A stretch of DNA of 64,000 nucleotides from Syngnathus acus (Eukaryota; Chordata; Actinopteri; Syngnathiformes; Syngnathidae): contig NC_051091.1 of assembly GCF_901709675.1 (NCBI RefSeq), positions 2,911,967 to 2,975,966 of the forward strand, read 5' to 3'. Under the pieces are notes generated by a model that did not search any database, had not been told where the DNA came from, and saw only the letters and a list, made by a program, of their open reading frames with translations. Shown in pieces: positions 28,198 to 41,766 of the stretch (its first letter is position 1; the number at the start of each line of letters is the position of its first letter). The position numbers and the translations under genes were made by a program.

Positions 28198-28287
28198 ATG
28201 AGCGAGCAAAGCGGCGACGTCATCAGGTTTGGACGCGAGTTTTTGCCGTTTCTCCTCAAAGTACGCATGATCGAGGGCGGCAGGTGA
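28198..28287 (+). CDS. Upstream ORF in the dhrs3 leader (29 codons)
   Basis: ATG at 28198 opens 29 codons and stops at TGA 28285-28287, 45 nt before the dhrs3 ATG. If transcription starts about 30 bp after the TATA box, this frame lies wholly in the leader. The peptide resembles nothing I know. A role in translational control is inference. Confidence 0.4.
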   Translation: MSEQSGDVIRFGREFLPFLLKVRMIEGGR

Positions 28288-28332
28288 AACTTTGGAAAGA
28301 AAAGTGCAGCCAAGCCAAGACTTTTCGCCGGC

Positions 28333-31300
28333 ATGGAGCTGAGGAGCGCGTGTCGGGTGCTCCTCTTCCCGGTTCAAGTGCTCTTCTACGTCGTGCGCTC
28401 CGCGGTGCGCTGGCTGGTGCCGAGCAGACGCAAGCAGCTGAGCGACGATGTGGTCTTGATCACGGGAGGGGGACGCGGCATTGGACGCCACCTGGCCAAG
28501 GAGTTTGCCAAGCAGGGCGCCAGGAAGGTAACCCAAATAGCAGCGACTTGTTCCACTTGTGCACGCTTCTTGTTGTGTCTGCGCAATGTGGAGTGTTACA
28601 CAACAGCTGGGGTCACGCAGAGTTTTCATGGCCGACAGCGGCGGAGCTGTCGTGACGCGTGTTGTGGGAAGGGCTGAGGTGGGATTGACATGTCGAGAAG
28701 GCAGTAGGCGCACTACGAAAACCCATGTGAAGGAGTCATCCAGAGGACACGTTATTATTGTCGGCAAACCGATCCAAAACAAGAGCTGCATGCAAATGAG
28801 TGCCCGATGCTTTACTTTTGATTGACACTGATTATCCGAGGAGCAAAACAGCTCTCATGCAAACTATGTCCAGAATATTCAACATTTTCTTATACTTCTC
28901 CAAAAGTGCCAATCACAGATGAGCACACTTTGATTTGATCACTTCGCCTCACGGATGAGCTGCATGGAGACTATGGTAGCTGACTGTGACTGGTTGCCAC
29001 ACAGTCACAGTGTGAATAGAATTGCGTAATTCAATTTCAATTTTTTCTCAAACGCATTTTTTACATGTTCAAAAGTGACTGATAGCAACCTCAAGTCCTC
29101 CATCAGTGGAAAGTATTCTCATGCAATTGGTCATGTTCAAGTACCTCAAGCTTCCCAAGGAGCTGCCGCTTGGGCCTCCAAATCTCCAGGGGCCTTTGGG
29201 AGTCCTCGTCATTATTATCGTCGTCATTTCTCCCTCCCACCTTATTTGGTGTCTGCCAGCCCTGTGATCATAATATTTAGCATCATCAGTGATTGGATAT
29301 TTTTTTATTTGCATATTGAATTAGTGGTGGGACTGATGATTCCAATGCACTTAAGTTATCAATATGTCCAGAAAAAGGAAGATTACAAAAAAAGGAAGAA
29401 GGAATCCAGAGCGTTTTTTCAAAAGTCTTTTTCAGGGTGCAGCTGCACAACAAAAGTTGTCGTCCCGCTTTTCAGCGCCTCATTGTTGGGCTGCCACAAA
29501 GGTGCGAAGGCAATGAAAACAACACCTGCGCTAATGTGCGCGACAAACTTGTAGATGCTAAGAGGAAACAGCGGGGCCATTTTGAATGAGGCTAACCTCT
29601 GATGTGAACCGGCGCCAACCCCCCCACTGTCCCTCCTTTGTGATTGTCAGGCCAGAATTTCCTTTTTCCTCTGCGCGAACTTCCACGCTGCATGAAAGGC
29701 AAACTGCAGAGTTGATGAATGAATCCTCAGAGATGGGCTTTGCGGTGCGGAGAACTCTTGCAGAAGGACGCTCCAAAACAATAAACCAAAGAATTTATAG
29801 GGATGGCTTCCAAAAAGAAAGACCTCTCAGCAGAGGTGTCAAAAGTACTCACTCAAGTAGAAGCACACATACATATATGGGTTGATAAAACTCGCAAAAG
29901 TTAGGTTGTTGAAATTTTTCCAAATTCACAAAATGTTTTAGGCGGGCAGAAATATCGGCCACAAATCAGCAAAGCATGCTTGATTTGCTTATTATGTTAC
30001 ATCACCGTCATTAAATGCCCCCTGGTTCTCATTCTTCTATCTCACTGCTGTCCTTGTTTTTCACTCTTTATGGCGTGTCGTTCATCGTAAAGATTGAAAA
30101 CATAAAAAGCCATGTTTGACCATGTGAGAAGGAGGATGTACATGCATATTAGTTTTCAGATTTAAGGAATGAACGTGAAAAAGTGTTAGGAAAATTCGTA
30201 CTCAGCTATTGTACTGATGCCTACTAGGTCCAGTAACAAAGTATTGCTCCATTGCCTAAAAATGTGCATTTCAACATGGTTGCAAGCCAAAGTGGTGACA
30301 ACAGGTTTGTGTGTGTGTGTGCATGTGTGTGTGTCGGAGGCGGGAAGCACACCACTCCCAGCTGGGTATTGCCCTGCAAGTGACCTTGCTGTCTCTGCAG
30401 TAATTAGACAGCGGCAGGCGACTGCCTCCTGAACTCCCGCTGCCCCCTCTACCTCCTCTGCAGCCCTTTAGTGTGGCGGGTGTGAAATTGAAAAGGGGTC
30501 GAGGGTGGGGGTGTAACATGCGACTGTCGTCAAGTTGCGAAGGGCTCTCCTTCGAGATTTCGTTTCAAGCTGTGCAACATCCCCGATACTCACGAAACAT
30601 CCACTTTAACTTTTACAATTGAACCAAATTTGAGTGGTGGTTTCCTTTTTTGACATTGTGACACCAACAGGAGGCTTCAAACGAGTTCTCGGAGCGGCTC
30701 CTGAGATTAAAGTCACAGAGTATGGTCCGAAGGTTCCAAAAGAGCCAAAGAGAGGTCATGCACTACAAGTGGGCGTGCTTGTCGTGGTTCAAACACCTGT
30801 TGTGGATTTTACTGTTCAACAAAATGGACTGAATGTGCTGACATTGAACATTTGGACATACTGCAAGACACCTTCTGCACTTGAGTGCAGTTCAAGTTCA
30901 TCCTTAAATGTCAGGCTAACATCCCAAACTTGGATTTCAATCACAAACATTAAATTCTAAAGCGTACACTGAAGATGTTTTTTTCCCGAAGATACATTTC
31001 AGTCTAAATTTCCATGTCTCTTTGGAGAGTCCATTTTGCTCAACTGATTGAGAAGCGGCTGCTACGGGCGTTAATTAAAACGGCTTTCCGACTGTTTCCT
31101 TTCAATTTTGCTAATCCTTGTTTGCTTTGAGCGTGTTTGTGTTGCGACGGCTGAGAACCTTAATCAATCAAATGTGCTTTTTTTTTTAACAGGTGAGTGC
31201 AGTTAGAAGGATGCCATTTAATGAGATTTTTGGGGGGGAGGAGGAGGTGTGAGGCTTCTTTGTCAGCATTGTTTGCAAGAAGCCAATCCCATTAAAAGCT

Positions 31301-34202
31301 CTCACGTATTCATCAGAACCTGTCTGCTTTGCTCTTATCTCTCTTGGCCTGGCAAACAAAAAACGAATCGAGTTAGCCGCTGGTGTCAAATTTCCATGTT
31401 TGCTGAGGCTCCAACTGTCGCCCTCTGCCAATCAGCAACGGTAACGGCCAATCATGCAAAGATGCAAAGGCCCTCGTAAAATATTTATTCTGGGAGGCTT
31501 GAACTTTTAGAGTTCTTTTTTGGAGAAATGGCCAAAATCCAAATGTCAGTTTGAATAGAAAACGCTCAAGAACCTGCCGGTGCCGCCTGTGGTGACAATA
31601 AAAAGCATGGCTTGTATTTTCACTCACGGAGGCAGAACTTCACTCGCTAAGTAACCCAAATACCCTTGCCAATAAATGTAAATACTATGTGCGCACCCCC
31701 ACGCAATCCAGTCCCACCCCATTTGCCTTTGAAGTGAGAGAAAATAACAATTGAAACTCAAATGCTCGTCCCCTCATTGCAAAGTGGAGACGATGTCATC
31801 AATAGGCCCGTACGGTCTTAGCCAGCGGCGCTCACCTCCCGCACTTTCCCCCTCAGATATTATCCCGAGCGGCGGGCACGCGGCCAAATGGCACACTCGC
31901 GCCCTCAGCACTTTGCGCACGTTTTCAGGCTTCCTGAGCACAAGTGAGCGAGCGGGCTCATCTGCTCAAAAGGCCGTGTAATCTCTTTGAGAATTTGTGT
32001 TTGGAGAGATGAGGAGGGCTCACCCCCTGATTTCATTACCTTTCCCTGACCCCGGAGACTGACAGATCTAATTGCCCAATCACTAGTACACCCACCCCCA
32101 CCCAGCTTCGCACCCCCATGTCCCAGCCCACCGCTACCCCCGCTCAGATGGATGACTGGCCCTTCGTTTGGTCCCGGACGTTTCATTCACACGGCAGCTA
32201 AACACACAATTAATCCGCCCGAAAACAATTTGTCGGAGTCAAAATGGCCTCTCAATGAAGAGTGTTGCTCATTGCCAAAAATATTGGCACACGCACTTTT
32301 TTGTTGGGCATGACTGATGACCAAATTGCATGTTTTAAAGTCCTGACTTTTGTTGCAGGTGATCCTGTGGGGCCGCACGGAGAAGTGTCTCAAAGAGACG
32401 GCGGCAGAGATCTCGCAGTCGGGAACCGAGTGCCACTACTTCCTTTGCGACGTGGCCAATCGGGAAGAGGTTTACAAGCAAGCCAAGGTTGTTCGAGAGA
32501 AGGTACTCCACCTCCGAGCCGCTTCATCGCTCCCATCTGGTGTAGAGATTTATACTTCAAGTGAAATGTCAAACTAAGAGCGAAGAATGTTGATGACAGC
32601 TCCGGTGGCGCAAACTGCATTATCTCATCGAAGCAGACGTGGTGAGCTTGCCAATGTCTTTTTTTCCTCTCTCGGCTCTCAGGTTGGAGATGTTACGATA
32701 TTAGTGAACAACGCAGCTGTGGTCCACGGCAAAAGTCTGATGGACAGCGACGACGATGCCCTGCTGAAATCGCAACACATCAACACCATGGGACAGTTTT
32801 GGGTAAGACAGATCATCGAGTTTTTGCTTGGTTTGTGTTTTTTTCTTCGAGAAATTTGCCATTATTCAGCTTAATGGATCAAAAATTATTGGGGTTTTTT
32901 CTCCCCACTATGAATAATGTAGCTTTATCAGTCGATGCCATTTGTTTATAGTGACAGGCGGACAAATTAAAAAATATTCCACAAGATAGCAGAAGCGACA
33001 AATAATGTGAGGAAAGGCAGTTGTAGATGTAGCAACTTTAGCACAATACATCTTTATTTATATAACGCTTTAACAACGGCCTTGGCCATAGCAAAGCGCT
33101 TTACAAAAACATCAATTCATCAAAAAATAGCACATCAAATATGGGCAATAGTTCAAAGAAACTGAAAAATGTTGTTGGTGAAGGTGCAAAAGTTCCAAGT
33201 GTTAGTCAAGATTACTTTTCCTTGCAAATGTCACGAAGCTGGCGATATTAAAATAAGAAAGAGTAGATTGGAAGGATATAAAAGGCTCAACGGGGGACTT
33301 GGAGAATCCCTCATTGCGAGCCTTCAAACTTGTCAAGCTTGACAAGTTCGGAGGTGCAGGTTAAGCGGAATGCTTCTGAAGGCTTCATTTCCCGAGACAT
33401 TCCGAGGGGGCCAGTGGAAGTCGTGGCATCATTATTCTAAATGGAGATCTGAAGACGGAAATATGCAGACGGAAATTCAATTACCCTTTCAATGGAAATG
33501 GAAAAATAATCTGCGGCTTGACTCTTGGCCGGTTCCTGGCTATAATTCATTCCCGTCATAACATCTCTTCCCTCCCTCACTCCCTCCGTTCTGGTGTCAG
33601 ACCACAAAGGCCTTCCTGCCTCGGATGCTGGAGCTTCAGCACGGTCACGTGGTCTGCATCAATTCCATCCTGTCCCAGTCGCCTATCCCCGGGGCCGTGG
33701 ACTACTGCACCTCCAAGGCTTCGTCTCTGGCCTTCATGGAGAGCTTGACGCTGGGCCTGCTGGACTGTCCGGGCGTTGGCTGCACCACAGTTCTTCCCTT
33801 CCACACCAACACGGAAATGTTCCAGGGCATGAGAGTCAGGTGGGAAACCGAACCCCTTGACATATGCGGAGGCTCCTGATTTGGTCTTCATGTGATCTTA
33901 ATTCATGTTTTGGCAGATTCCCTCAGCTATTTCCACCTCTGAGGCCGGAGACGGTTGCCCAAAAAACTGTGGATGCGGTTCGAGCAGATGTGGCTTTTCT
34001 CTACCTGCCTTGGACCATGCATGCGCTTGTCGTTCTCAAAAGGTGAGCTCGGGTCCCGACGTGCGTTTCTTTCAGTCTCCCTTCAACTTTCTAATGTTCC
34101 CGTTCTCAACTTCCCAGCTTCATGCCACAAGGTGCGCTTGAAGAAATCCACAAGTTTACGGGGAGCTATACTTGCATGAACACGTTCAAAGGACGGACAT
34201 GA
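28333..34202 (+). CDS. dhrs3: Dehydrogenase/reductase 3 (retinaldehyde reductase), six exons, complete
   Basis: DHRS3 (retSDR1, SDR16C1) reduces all-trans-retinal to retinol with NADPH at the ER and lipid-droplet membrane and so limits retinoic acid synthesis (family knowledge). Exons: 28333-28527, 32359-32502, 32683-32802, 33601-33839, 33917-34042 and 34118-34202. All junctions are GT-AG and in phase. The product is 302 residues, exactly the human length. An N-terminal hydrophobic segment covers about residues 7-29. The cofactor motif TGGGRGIG is at 44-51, the NNAA motif follows in exon 3, and the catalytic Ser175, Tyr188 and Lys192 are present ([13 protein letters not shown]). The C-terminus ends FKGRT as in human. 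The ATG sits in good context (ggcATGg). A leader uORF and TATA box precede it. It is a clear orthologue; an a/b paralogue cannot be chosen. Confidence 0.96.
28528..32358 (+). other. dhrs3 intron 1
   Basis: A 3.8-kb first intron, the longest in the gene. Apart from a (GT)n run near 30307-30335 and simple A/T tracts, nothing is recognised by eye. Frames such as those around 31900-32180 are unsupported. Confidence 0.5.
33043..33110. repeat. Fragment of a teleost interspersed repeat
   Basis: Inside dhrs3 intron 3, the words 'tttatttatataacgcttta' and 'caaagcgctttacaaaaa' form a loose inverted pair of the kind found in very common fish repeats ('tttatatagcgcttt'). The edges and family are not resolved. 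Confidence 0.35.
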
Positions 34203-34353
34203 GCTTGGATGCGGGTGACCCCGCCAATTCTGAGTTGAAAAAGGGAACTATGGACCTCGTGGTACTTGGAGGTGGTGAAGACGCCATCGCGGAGGGACCG
34301 TTGCTTCTGCAGGGTGGAATATACGTGATGAAGGACTGATGTTAAGCTTTGTA

Positions 34354-34359
34354 AATAAA
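34354..34359 (+). terminator. Poly(A) signal AATAAA of dhrs3
   Basis: AATAAA lies about 150 bp after the dhrs3 stop. A second AATAAA at 34446-34451 could be an alternative site. The first gives a very short 3' UTR of about 170 nt. Confidence 0.55.
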
Positions 34360-35661
34360 GGACAGAGATGGAAGTCTGTACCTGCGCCCCTTGTTTTAGT
34401 CAGATCATTTTTAACTCCTTGTTTTTATTTGCATTAAATACAGATAATAAAATGCAGTTCTAGAGATGACCTCTTTTGTGTGCGGGTCGGGATTTTGATG
34501 GCTGTCGCAGCGTAATAGCGGTTTTGAAATTTACGCCCCACGTGTGTTCGGTGAACGCGACTATTATCTTGTTAAAGACATAAAACCAGGAGTCGGTGGG
34601 CGTTATCTCCGGTTGGACTAGGGTGGAATTCTCCCGAAACACGACGAGCGAATCCATCAATGTCTCAGATGATCTAAGACGTATTCGGTCGTACTTGGCG
34701 TGGCCACCGTGTCTGACCCCCATCTCATGCACCACATAAAATGGCCATGAATGCTCTTTTATAGGGGGACGAAAAGTCAATGTCGCACATTAAAATGGAT
34801 GGCGCACTAGCTGTGAGTCAGCAGAAGCGCAATGCTTTCATTTGAGCTGACACGTTGATTTGAGTGCACGGTGATTTAATACACATTATCACTGGAACGT
34901 AATTTGTCAATGGTGGTTTCAGTTTTTTTCAATGCAACAGATACTCTTGATGATGTAATGCTTGGTGGGCGGGGATTATTTGGCCCACGGGCTATTGTTT
35001 GCTCACTTTGCTTTACGAGTGCGCTTGTAATCGACCTGCCCGCCTCTTCCTTGAGCTACGCATCGCGTTCGGGAGGTGACCCCCACTGCGGGCCCTGTTT
35101 CTCATTGTCAGGCTGAGCTGTTGCGAAAGCCGAGCGGGACGGAACCGCTGGAAATAGGTCGGGGAGCCTGCCGTATGTGGAAGAGGAGAACTAAAATGGT
35201 TTTGAAATCTCCCGAGGCAGGTTCAGTGCAGGGTTAGCCAAATAGTGAATAAATCAAAGCGGACTTGGAAGGCCCTTTTCCCTGCTGAAGTCCGTCAGCG
35301 CCAGGGTGACTGAACCAACGCAGGTGGAAGCAGATGATTTTTTTTTTTTCTTCTGTCAAGAATTTCAGAGGGGTTTCATTGTTGAGTCAGTTGTGACCAG
35401 ATGCCACAATGTTTATATTTGGAATTTATTTATTTATTGTTTATTTTTATATTTATTTATTTATTTTTATTTATTTATTTTATTTTATAAGTGGTCAGTG
35501 AGCAGCTGTTATAGCGAATCTTGGACTCCCAATAATTCCCCGACACAGCCAATTGCTGGTGACACGTGAAAACGTCTAAATTGAGCCCAATAAGCCGTGA
35601 TGCTTCCCTGTTGTCATGTGACTCGTCTGTGTTGCGAGGTCTCAGGTGCGACTGGCTAGCA

Positions 35662-35745
35662 CAGGGGTCAAGCAGGTGTGTCATAGTAGGGCTGCACCTA
35701 ATACAGGCTGTGGTGCCCTCGAGGACCGGACTTGGTGACCCCCAG
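35662..35745. repeat. Short fish repeat fragment with inverted ends
   Basis: It starts CAGGGGTCA and ends TGACCCCC, enclosing 'gccctcgaggaccgg'. This wording belongs to an abundant fish repeat ('ggtcctcgagggcc'). It is about 85 bp, so an internally deleted or miniature copy. Confidence 0.4.
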
Positions 35746-38700
35746 GTATGTTAAATTTGGTCAGCAGTCACACACGTTCTCATTCTGATCACTTTTAAGA
35801 GGTGTGCACACCTAAAATGTGGGACTGTTTGGCTTTTGTCCTCCTGAGTGTTGCTAGCCACTGACCACGAACTTGATCTCAAAGGAATTTGACTCTTTTA
35901 GACTGTAATGTTTCCTGCATGCTCTCCATGCTTTCTATTTTTAGTTTTAATCTGACTTTAAGAAAAGGGGAATGTTGTTTTATTATTATTAGATGGCAAA
36001 TCTGGATTTAGTGGGCTTTCCACGCAGGGATCTGGCATGTGTTTTAAACGCAAAAGACTTTATGCAAAAGCAACAATGCAAAGCAAAGCACCTTATTTGC
36101 TCCTGATTTAATATTTTGAGCGTTTTCCATTTTGTGCAAGTAAAGACAAAATTTGTCTAGAACTTGGGACGTCTGGGAAGTTGTCGGTAGTTCGTTACCT
36201 TCTCGGCACTCGAGGCACTATCGGACTCCAGTTAAAGATGGACTATCACCTGCAATAAAGCACGCAGACAGGTGGACCTTGTCCTGAGGTTGCGCAAAGG
36301 CGAGGCAACGAGGTGGCGCCTCTTTCGACACCTCGGCCACCTCTCTCCCCACCGCCGGCCTGCTCGCCACTCGGGGTTCATCCATCACGGGGCGACGAGC
36401 GTGATAAAAAGAGCCGGGCCTAACCCACGGCAAGGGGCCGGCCTTGACGCCTCAGTCCACCTGTCAAAGGGCCAGATTTATTGTACACATTGGTGTTAAA
36501 GGTCGAGGGGAGCAACAAGCCCAGAGCCTGTCAGTCAAAACACACACACACAAGCATGGCAGATAAATGTAGTCAAGCCATAAAGAAATATTCCTGGGTG
36601 GGGTAGGCAAATAACGTTTGTTCTGAAATAAATCCTAATCTTTTGTGGCTGCACGCACAGCGCTCGTGTCGCGCCTCCTCGGGCTCGTTAAGAACATCGT
36701 ATCGAGGCGAAAAAACAAGAACAGCGGCAGCTCAGCGAGCTGGAGCCGCAATAAAGATGACAAAAAAGTTCTTATTCTCTGGTAAACGCTGAGAGATATC
36801 CACTGAGAGAAACGAAATGGGGCCTGGCAATTAAGTCACAGCATCTCCAGATCATTCAAATACTGTGTTCACCGCTTTGACTAGGGTAGCATTAGCATAA
36901 TGTTGCCACTTGAAGAAACGGGAAGTTTGTTGAATTGTTTAAGATTATCAGGCTTGTTGAGCCCGCCAGAAAAATTGTAATCATTTGTGGCAGGAATGAA
37001 AATACGCAGCAATTCCAAGAGGGGCTTCACACCCATCGAAATTTCAAAAGGAGAAGCAAGTCCATTTTCTGAGCACGTATTTCAAAAAAGAAAAGACAAA
37101 AGTCTTTCTGGGTCATGAGGCTGTGTTTCACATGTGCTTTCCAGTGTTGTGTTCTGCAGCGCGGACAGTTAGCGGCGCAAAAGTGGGAGGCGAGCCCTGA
37201 GGGACAAACAAAGCCAAGTGAAGGCTGCTTTTCAGAAGGCAACGACACTCGCAGGGGAAGGGCGTGGGAGGGTCAAGCGAAGTTCTCCTTGCAGCATTTG
37301 GAAAGCTCGCCGGGCACCCGAGCGGGACAGCGCTCCCGAAAAGTCTTCTTTCTCACACGGGTCCGGCTTGTCAGCGATTTAGTTCTTAGAATTGTGCAAG
37401 ACCGTCGCGCTTGAACTCGGTGACCCGCCTTTGTTTTTGCTCGCGACCTGGTCTTGTTCAAGGTGAATCGCTTGTGGGAGACTTAGTTGGAGTGTGGACG
37501 TGGAGGTCAAGCAGCAGTCAAGGTAGCAAGGACGTCTTCAGACCTGCACCGGTTCAGGCTCGGTGGGCAACGGCAAGCCGGGTGAATGACAAACGTCACA
37601 GACGTCGCTTCTCTTTCTCTCTCAGGTTCTTTTGACACATAAGCCGCAATGAGATGGCAGAGCTCAATTACACAAACAAAGGCCTACCGCCCGAGCGCGG
37701 CGCCTGGATGCGGCTCACGTGGGCAGGGGGCCCGGCCTCGCTGAACTACACCTGAACCTTTAGCTAAATGGAAACAGACCAAACATAAAGTGTGCGTCAG
37801 GATGAAAGCATCCCTCTGGAGAGTCGTTACTTAGGCCTTGTGCGGAGAAGACGGGGGTTCATAGGAGAACCTTTTTTCCAGAAACGCTCCAGTCAGCACG
37901 GGTCTGTCTTGTTGATGTCATACGGCAAAAAACCTTTTGTCCTCCAAAGACATGTGGAGGCCTCATTATGACCATTATAAGGCACAGTCTCAGGTTTATT
38001 TGGGGGATTTTCCTGAATATAGGGCACACCGGGTTATAAGGGAAACAAAGTATGGTAAACATGTCTTTTAAATTTTATGGGAGCTGAATCGTCACAACTT
38101 TTCAGGAGGAAAGTCCTTTTGTGACATTTGTCCTCCTCGTTTATGGTGACCTCAAATCTTTTTTTGTGGCAATTCAACCTCCTCCAGAGGCTAAAGCAAA
38201 CGCTCGACTTGAGCGTGCGAGTTTCGTGTAACAGAATAATCCCGGAGACCCGCCCACCGCTCGCTCTGCCACTGCTGCGCTGTCGGGCTTGGATGAGCCA
38301 GACTGGACTGCGATTGAACTGAGTGGAGGAATTCCAACATCTGGCTTGTATCTGCAGCTTACGGTCATTTGGATGCCGCTGATGATTTCCAGTAGATTCA
38401 CAAAGGCAGGATTGTTCTGAGCCCGGGCCTTGCGTCTGCCTTGGACTTGGAGGGCGTGGTGCTCTGGCGCCTGACTGCCACAGCTGGGCCTGTCCGTCAA
38501 AAGGCTTCCAATGACACATAATCCACGCACGAGAAAAAGAGCGAGAGCGAGAGAGGTGAAGGTGGCCAGAGTTTGAAAAAGACAGGACAGGACAACGCAA
38601 ATTAGCTGCAGTTTATGAAGTCACGACACTTTGGAAAACGACAGAAACTTTAACCTCGGCCTGCCAAAACGCTGAACTCTGCTCCCCCCGCCGGCAAAGT

Positions 38701-39754
38701 CCCGAGCTCGGCGGCAAGTTTGACAATTGGGTTCAACAGCGGGTCAAGCTCTGGGTTTGACAATGGGCCAAGCCGTCTTCAATGGGAATCAAGCGGACAG
38801 CTTTCCCACAAAGAGCTCAGTCACGCCGAGGGGAATCTGGCTTAGTGGCCTCTCCTCTTTAAAAGCACACTGAGTGGAATTAAAGAAACTCTCCCTGGCT
38901 GCGCTTTGCGACGCGCCGTCGACGGGCCCGCTGTATGGCTTTCCCGTGTGCATGCGTATTTACATTGAGCGTGTCTCCCCGGCATAAACTTTGCAGGCGC
39001 CGGTGTGAAAACAAAACGTCACTCATAGCATATGCAAACTGACAGACTGTTTGCTGAAAGCCAAAAGGCCCGAGCACATTTCTTCAGTGCTGCTTGCTTA
39101 TGTGTGTGCGTGCTGCATGGCAGAGCGACACGGCGAGTGTGTGAACTCTGGCTGAACCCCCGGGTGTACTGTTTCAGGCACGCTCTGACAACCTCGCCCC
39201 AATGACCCGGCTCGCGACTGCACAGTTCATGGGGAGGTCCTCTACTCATGAACAGAAACCAAACCCACACACCCCCTCGTGCCCCCCTCCAACTTCCCCC
39301 TCCCCCTCCCTCTCAACTTCTCTCAACCTCTCCCTTCATGCTGTTTACTTGGCCCGTCCCGCCCCGCCTGCTTTCTCGTCCTCGCTCTCCATTTCTATCA
39401 CACTCTTGTCAACAAGACACTCTGTCTGCTGGCATCTGCCCGCCAACATCGAGACAAAGCGTCTTTAAATTCCAGACGTCTCGAACATGCTTATCGGGCT
39501 CTTGGAAATGACCACGTTGTTTTCTTTCACACATACAAAATAACAATACTAATTAAGATGGAATCGTAGAAGGGGAAAAAGAACGCTGACTTGGAAAAGA
39601 ACCGTGCGGCCTTATCAGTTAAATGGATTTGGGTTGTAGCCGTGGACTGGTCAAGTGGTTGCCTGCTAGTTGGAAAGTTGTGATGAGAATCTCATTAGCT
39701 GCACAGAAGCTGCACGGGGAATGATTTTTGTTTGTTTTATGTTCTATATATTTG

Positions 39755-39840
39755 GGGTCCAACTCCGGTCCTCGAGGACCACTATCCTGCATACTTCAAC
39801 ATAGCTGATTCAAAGGATCAGCTTATCAGCATTTTAAAAG
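39755..39840. repeat. Truncated copy of a common fish repeat
   Basis: The stretch reads 'ggggtccaactccggtcctcgaggaccac' broken by 'catagctgattcaaaggatcagctt', wording typical of a widespread teleost repeat. The other half is missing or unrecognisable. It relates to 35662-35745. Confidence 0.4.
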
Positions 39841-41432
39841 TCGTGATCAAAAAAATATGTTTTTCCCTTTTGATGAGTCACAGGCCATTTCATCACTTCC
39901 CTCTCTGATTTGGGGGTGTTTATTATTCCAATTTTGTCATTCTGTTCAGAGAAGTAAACCGGAGCTTAGTGAGTCATCAGTTCAAATAAATTTGGTGTCA
40001 CCGCAGACTGGCGCCCCAAATAAACAAACTCCTCCCTTGACTGTAGAAAGCAAAAATGTCACGGGGGCTTCGAACCCCACCAGTCGGCGTGTCATTAAGC
40101 TCGCACTCTGGCTTAGGCTTGACATTATGGGAGGGACCACTTATCCACTCAAAGGCCCCATGCTGGGCGCCGTGTGCAAATTGCCTGATGAGTTGGCCAC
40201 CCCGGGCTTGCTGTTTGCTCTGCGATTATCCACTGAGCGATTGGACCCCATTTGACATTTTGGGGGCCTATTCTGAAAGCCGCATGATCATTTATAGCCA
40301 CTTTACATCCATAAGGTTGTTTTTAAAATATAACAATGGGGTGGAACAACAAAAAATATTTGAATCGGAATATTTGTTCGGATTTAAAAGATGCGATTGA
40401 TGACAGCCGCGCAACCTTGATTAACGCAGATAATGTACACACACTTAAAAGAAACTTTTCAACACAGCAGCAAATGTATGGTCCAGCAAGTATGATGTCA
40501 ACACTGTGCATTAAATAAAGGAAGCGATTGCCTGGTAATTTAATTTAAATCAATTCAAGATAGCCAGTTATACTATCCTACATTTAATATTAGTTTATTC
40601 ATTACAGGTTGTTTGAGTGTGTATATCTAAATTTATTTATTTTTTCAACCGCAAAGTGGAAAGGGCTGAGTCGTCTGCCAGGGAATATTTATCAGCAGGC
40701 GGAGGTGCGTCTCCTGCAGCCTCGGAATGACCCGCATGTAAGTACAGCTCCCACCACCTGCGCACACTCGACAGAACTCCTGCTGGAAATGGGTTTGTGT
40801 TACCGAGCCCCCGGGGGGGCTGGCAGCGGGGGCTGGAGGCCGTCAAGAGCAGGCCCCCTCAGCCATGGACAGCTCCTCCGCTCTCGCAGAGTCAGCGAGG
40901 GAAAGACCTGAACTTGGAATGACCCCACCAAGCAAAGTCCCCGATGGGTTCATCCGCAGGCCACAGCTCCGGTTCCCTTCACCCCTAAATTTTCCTTCTC
41001 TTCTTTTTTTTTTTTTTGGGAGGGGGGTGTTTTTACAATTCCACCAATACATTTTCCAGAGCACAATAATACTCGTGACGAGGAAAGGCCTGTTAAGTTT
41101 GCTTCCGATGCCCGGTCCTCTTTACACCTGCCTGTGAGACCTGATGCTCTTTTAGTGGTCAAAACAACAAATTTGACAGTTTGACTTTTAGGGTGTCATC
41201 GAAATATAAAAAAAGAGTGTGATTTCAGACCAGCACAGTAAATTTCAAAATTTTTCAGCGATTTCTCAAAACACAAGTAAATTTAAACTCAAGCATCACG
41301 TCCAGAAGGGCAAGTTGCTCAATTACTGGGATTTTTCCACTCGCAAAAGGGGTCCTGGGTCAATTTGTTGTTTTTGGGGTTAAATGCTGTCATGTTTGTA
41401 TGAGCGTTTTTGTCCTTTTGTGTTATTTTTGG

Positions 41433-41766
41433 CACTGGTTAGCCTCCTCACAGTTCAGAGGTCACAGGCTTGATTCCACCTCCGGCCCTCCCTGAGTGGA
41501 GTTTGCATGTTCTCCCCGTGCCTGTGTGGGTTTTCTCCAGGCACTCCGATTTCCTCCCACATCCCAAAAACATGCTTGGTAAGCTGATTGAGCACCCCAA
41601 AATTTCCCGTAGGTGTGAGTGCGGATGGTTGTTTGTCTCTGTGTGCCCTGCGATTGGCTGGCAACCGGTTCAGGGTGTCCTCCGCCTACTGCCTGATGGC
41701 TGCTGGGATAGGCTCCAGCACGCCCGCGAGCCCCGTGGGGACAAGCAGTACAGAAAATGGATGGAT
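41433..41766 (+). mobile_element. tRNA-like SINE or similar retroelement with GGAT tail
   Basis: It opens with an A-box-like 'ctggttagcctcc' and a B-box-like 'aggcttgattcc', followed by the body 'gcatgttctccccgtgcctg..gattggctggcaacc..gggataggctccagcacg', a very abundant teleost repeat, and ends in ggatggatg. The tRNA-like head plus a short-repeat tail supports retroposition. A degraded relative on the other strand lies at 59005-59185. Confidence 0.6.

Larger units (their letters stand above)
34460..41420. other. Gene-poor spacer between dhrs3 and necab3, left part
   Basis: About 7 kb with no supported gene. It contains a (TTTA)n tract around 35425-35495, two fragments of a common fish repeat (35662-35745 and 39755-39840) and C/T-rich sequence at 39260-39320. 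The longer frames here (38034-38600 minus, 34460-34780 minus) have no recognisable domain. Confidence 0.5.

Noticed and set aside
28077-28655. 192-codon plus-strand frame over the dhrs3 promoter and first exon
   Set aside because: It is out of frame with dhrs3, crosses the exon 1 donor site and starts upstream of the TATA box.
34460-34780. 106-codon minus-strand frame just after dhrs3
   Set aside because: No similarity recognised; it overlaps the alternative dhrs3 poly(A) region and may be chance.
38034-38600. 188-codon minus-strand frame
   Set aside because: Compositionally odd, no domain, no splice partners and no neighbouring promoter signal.
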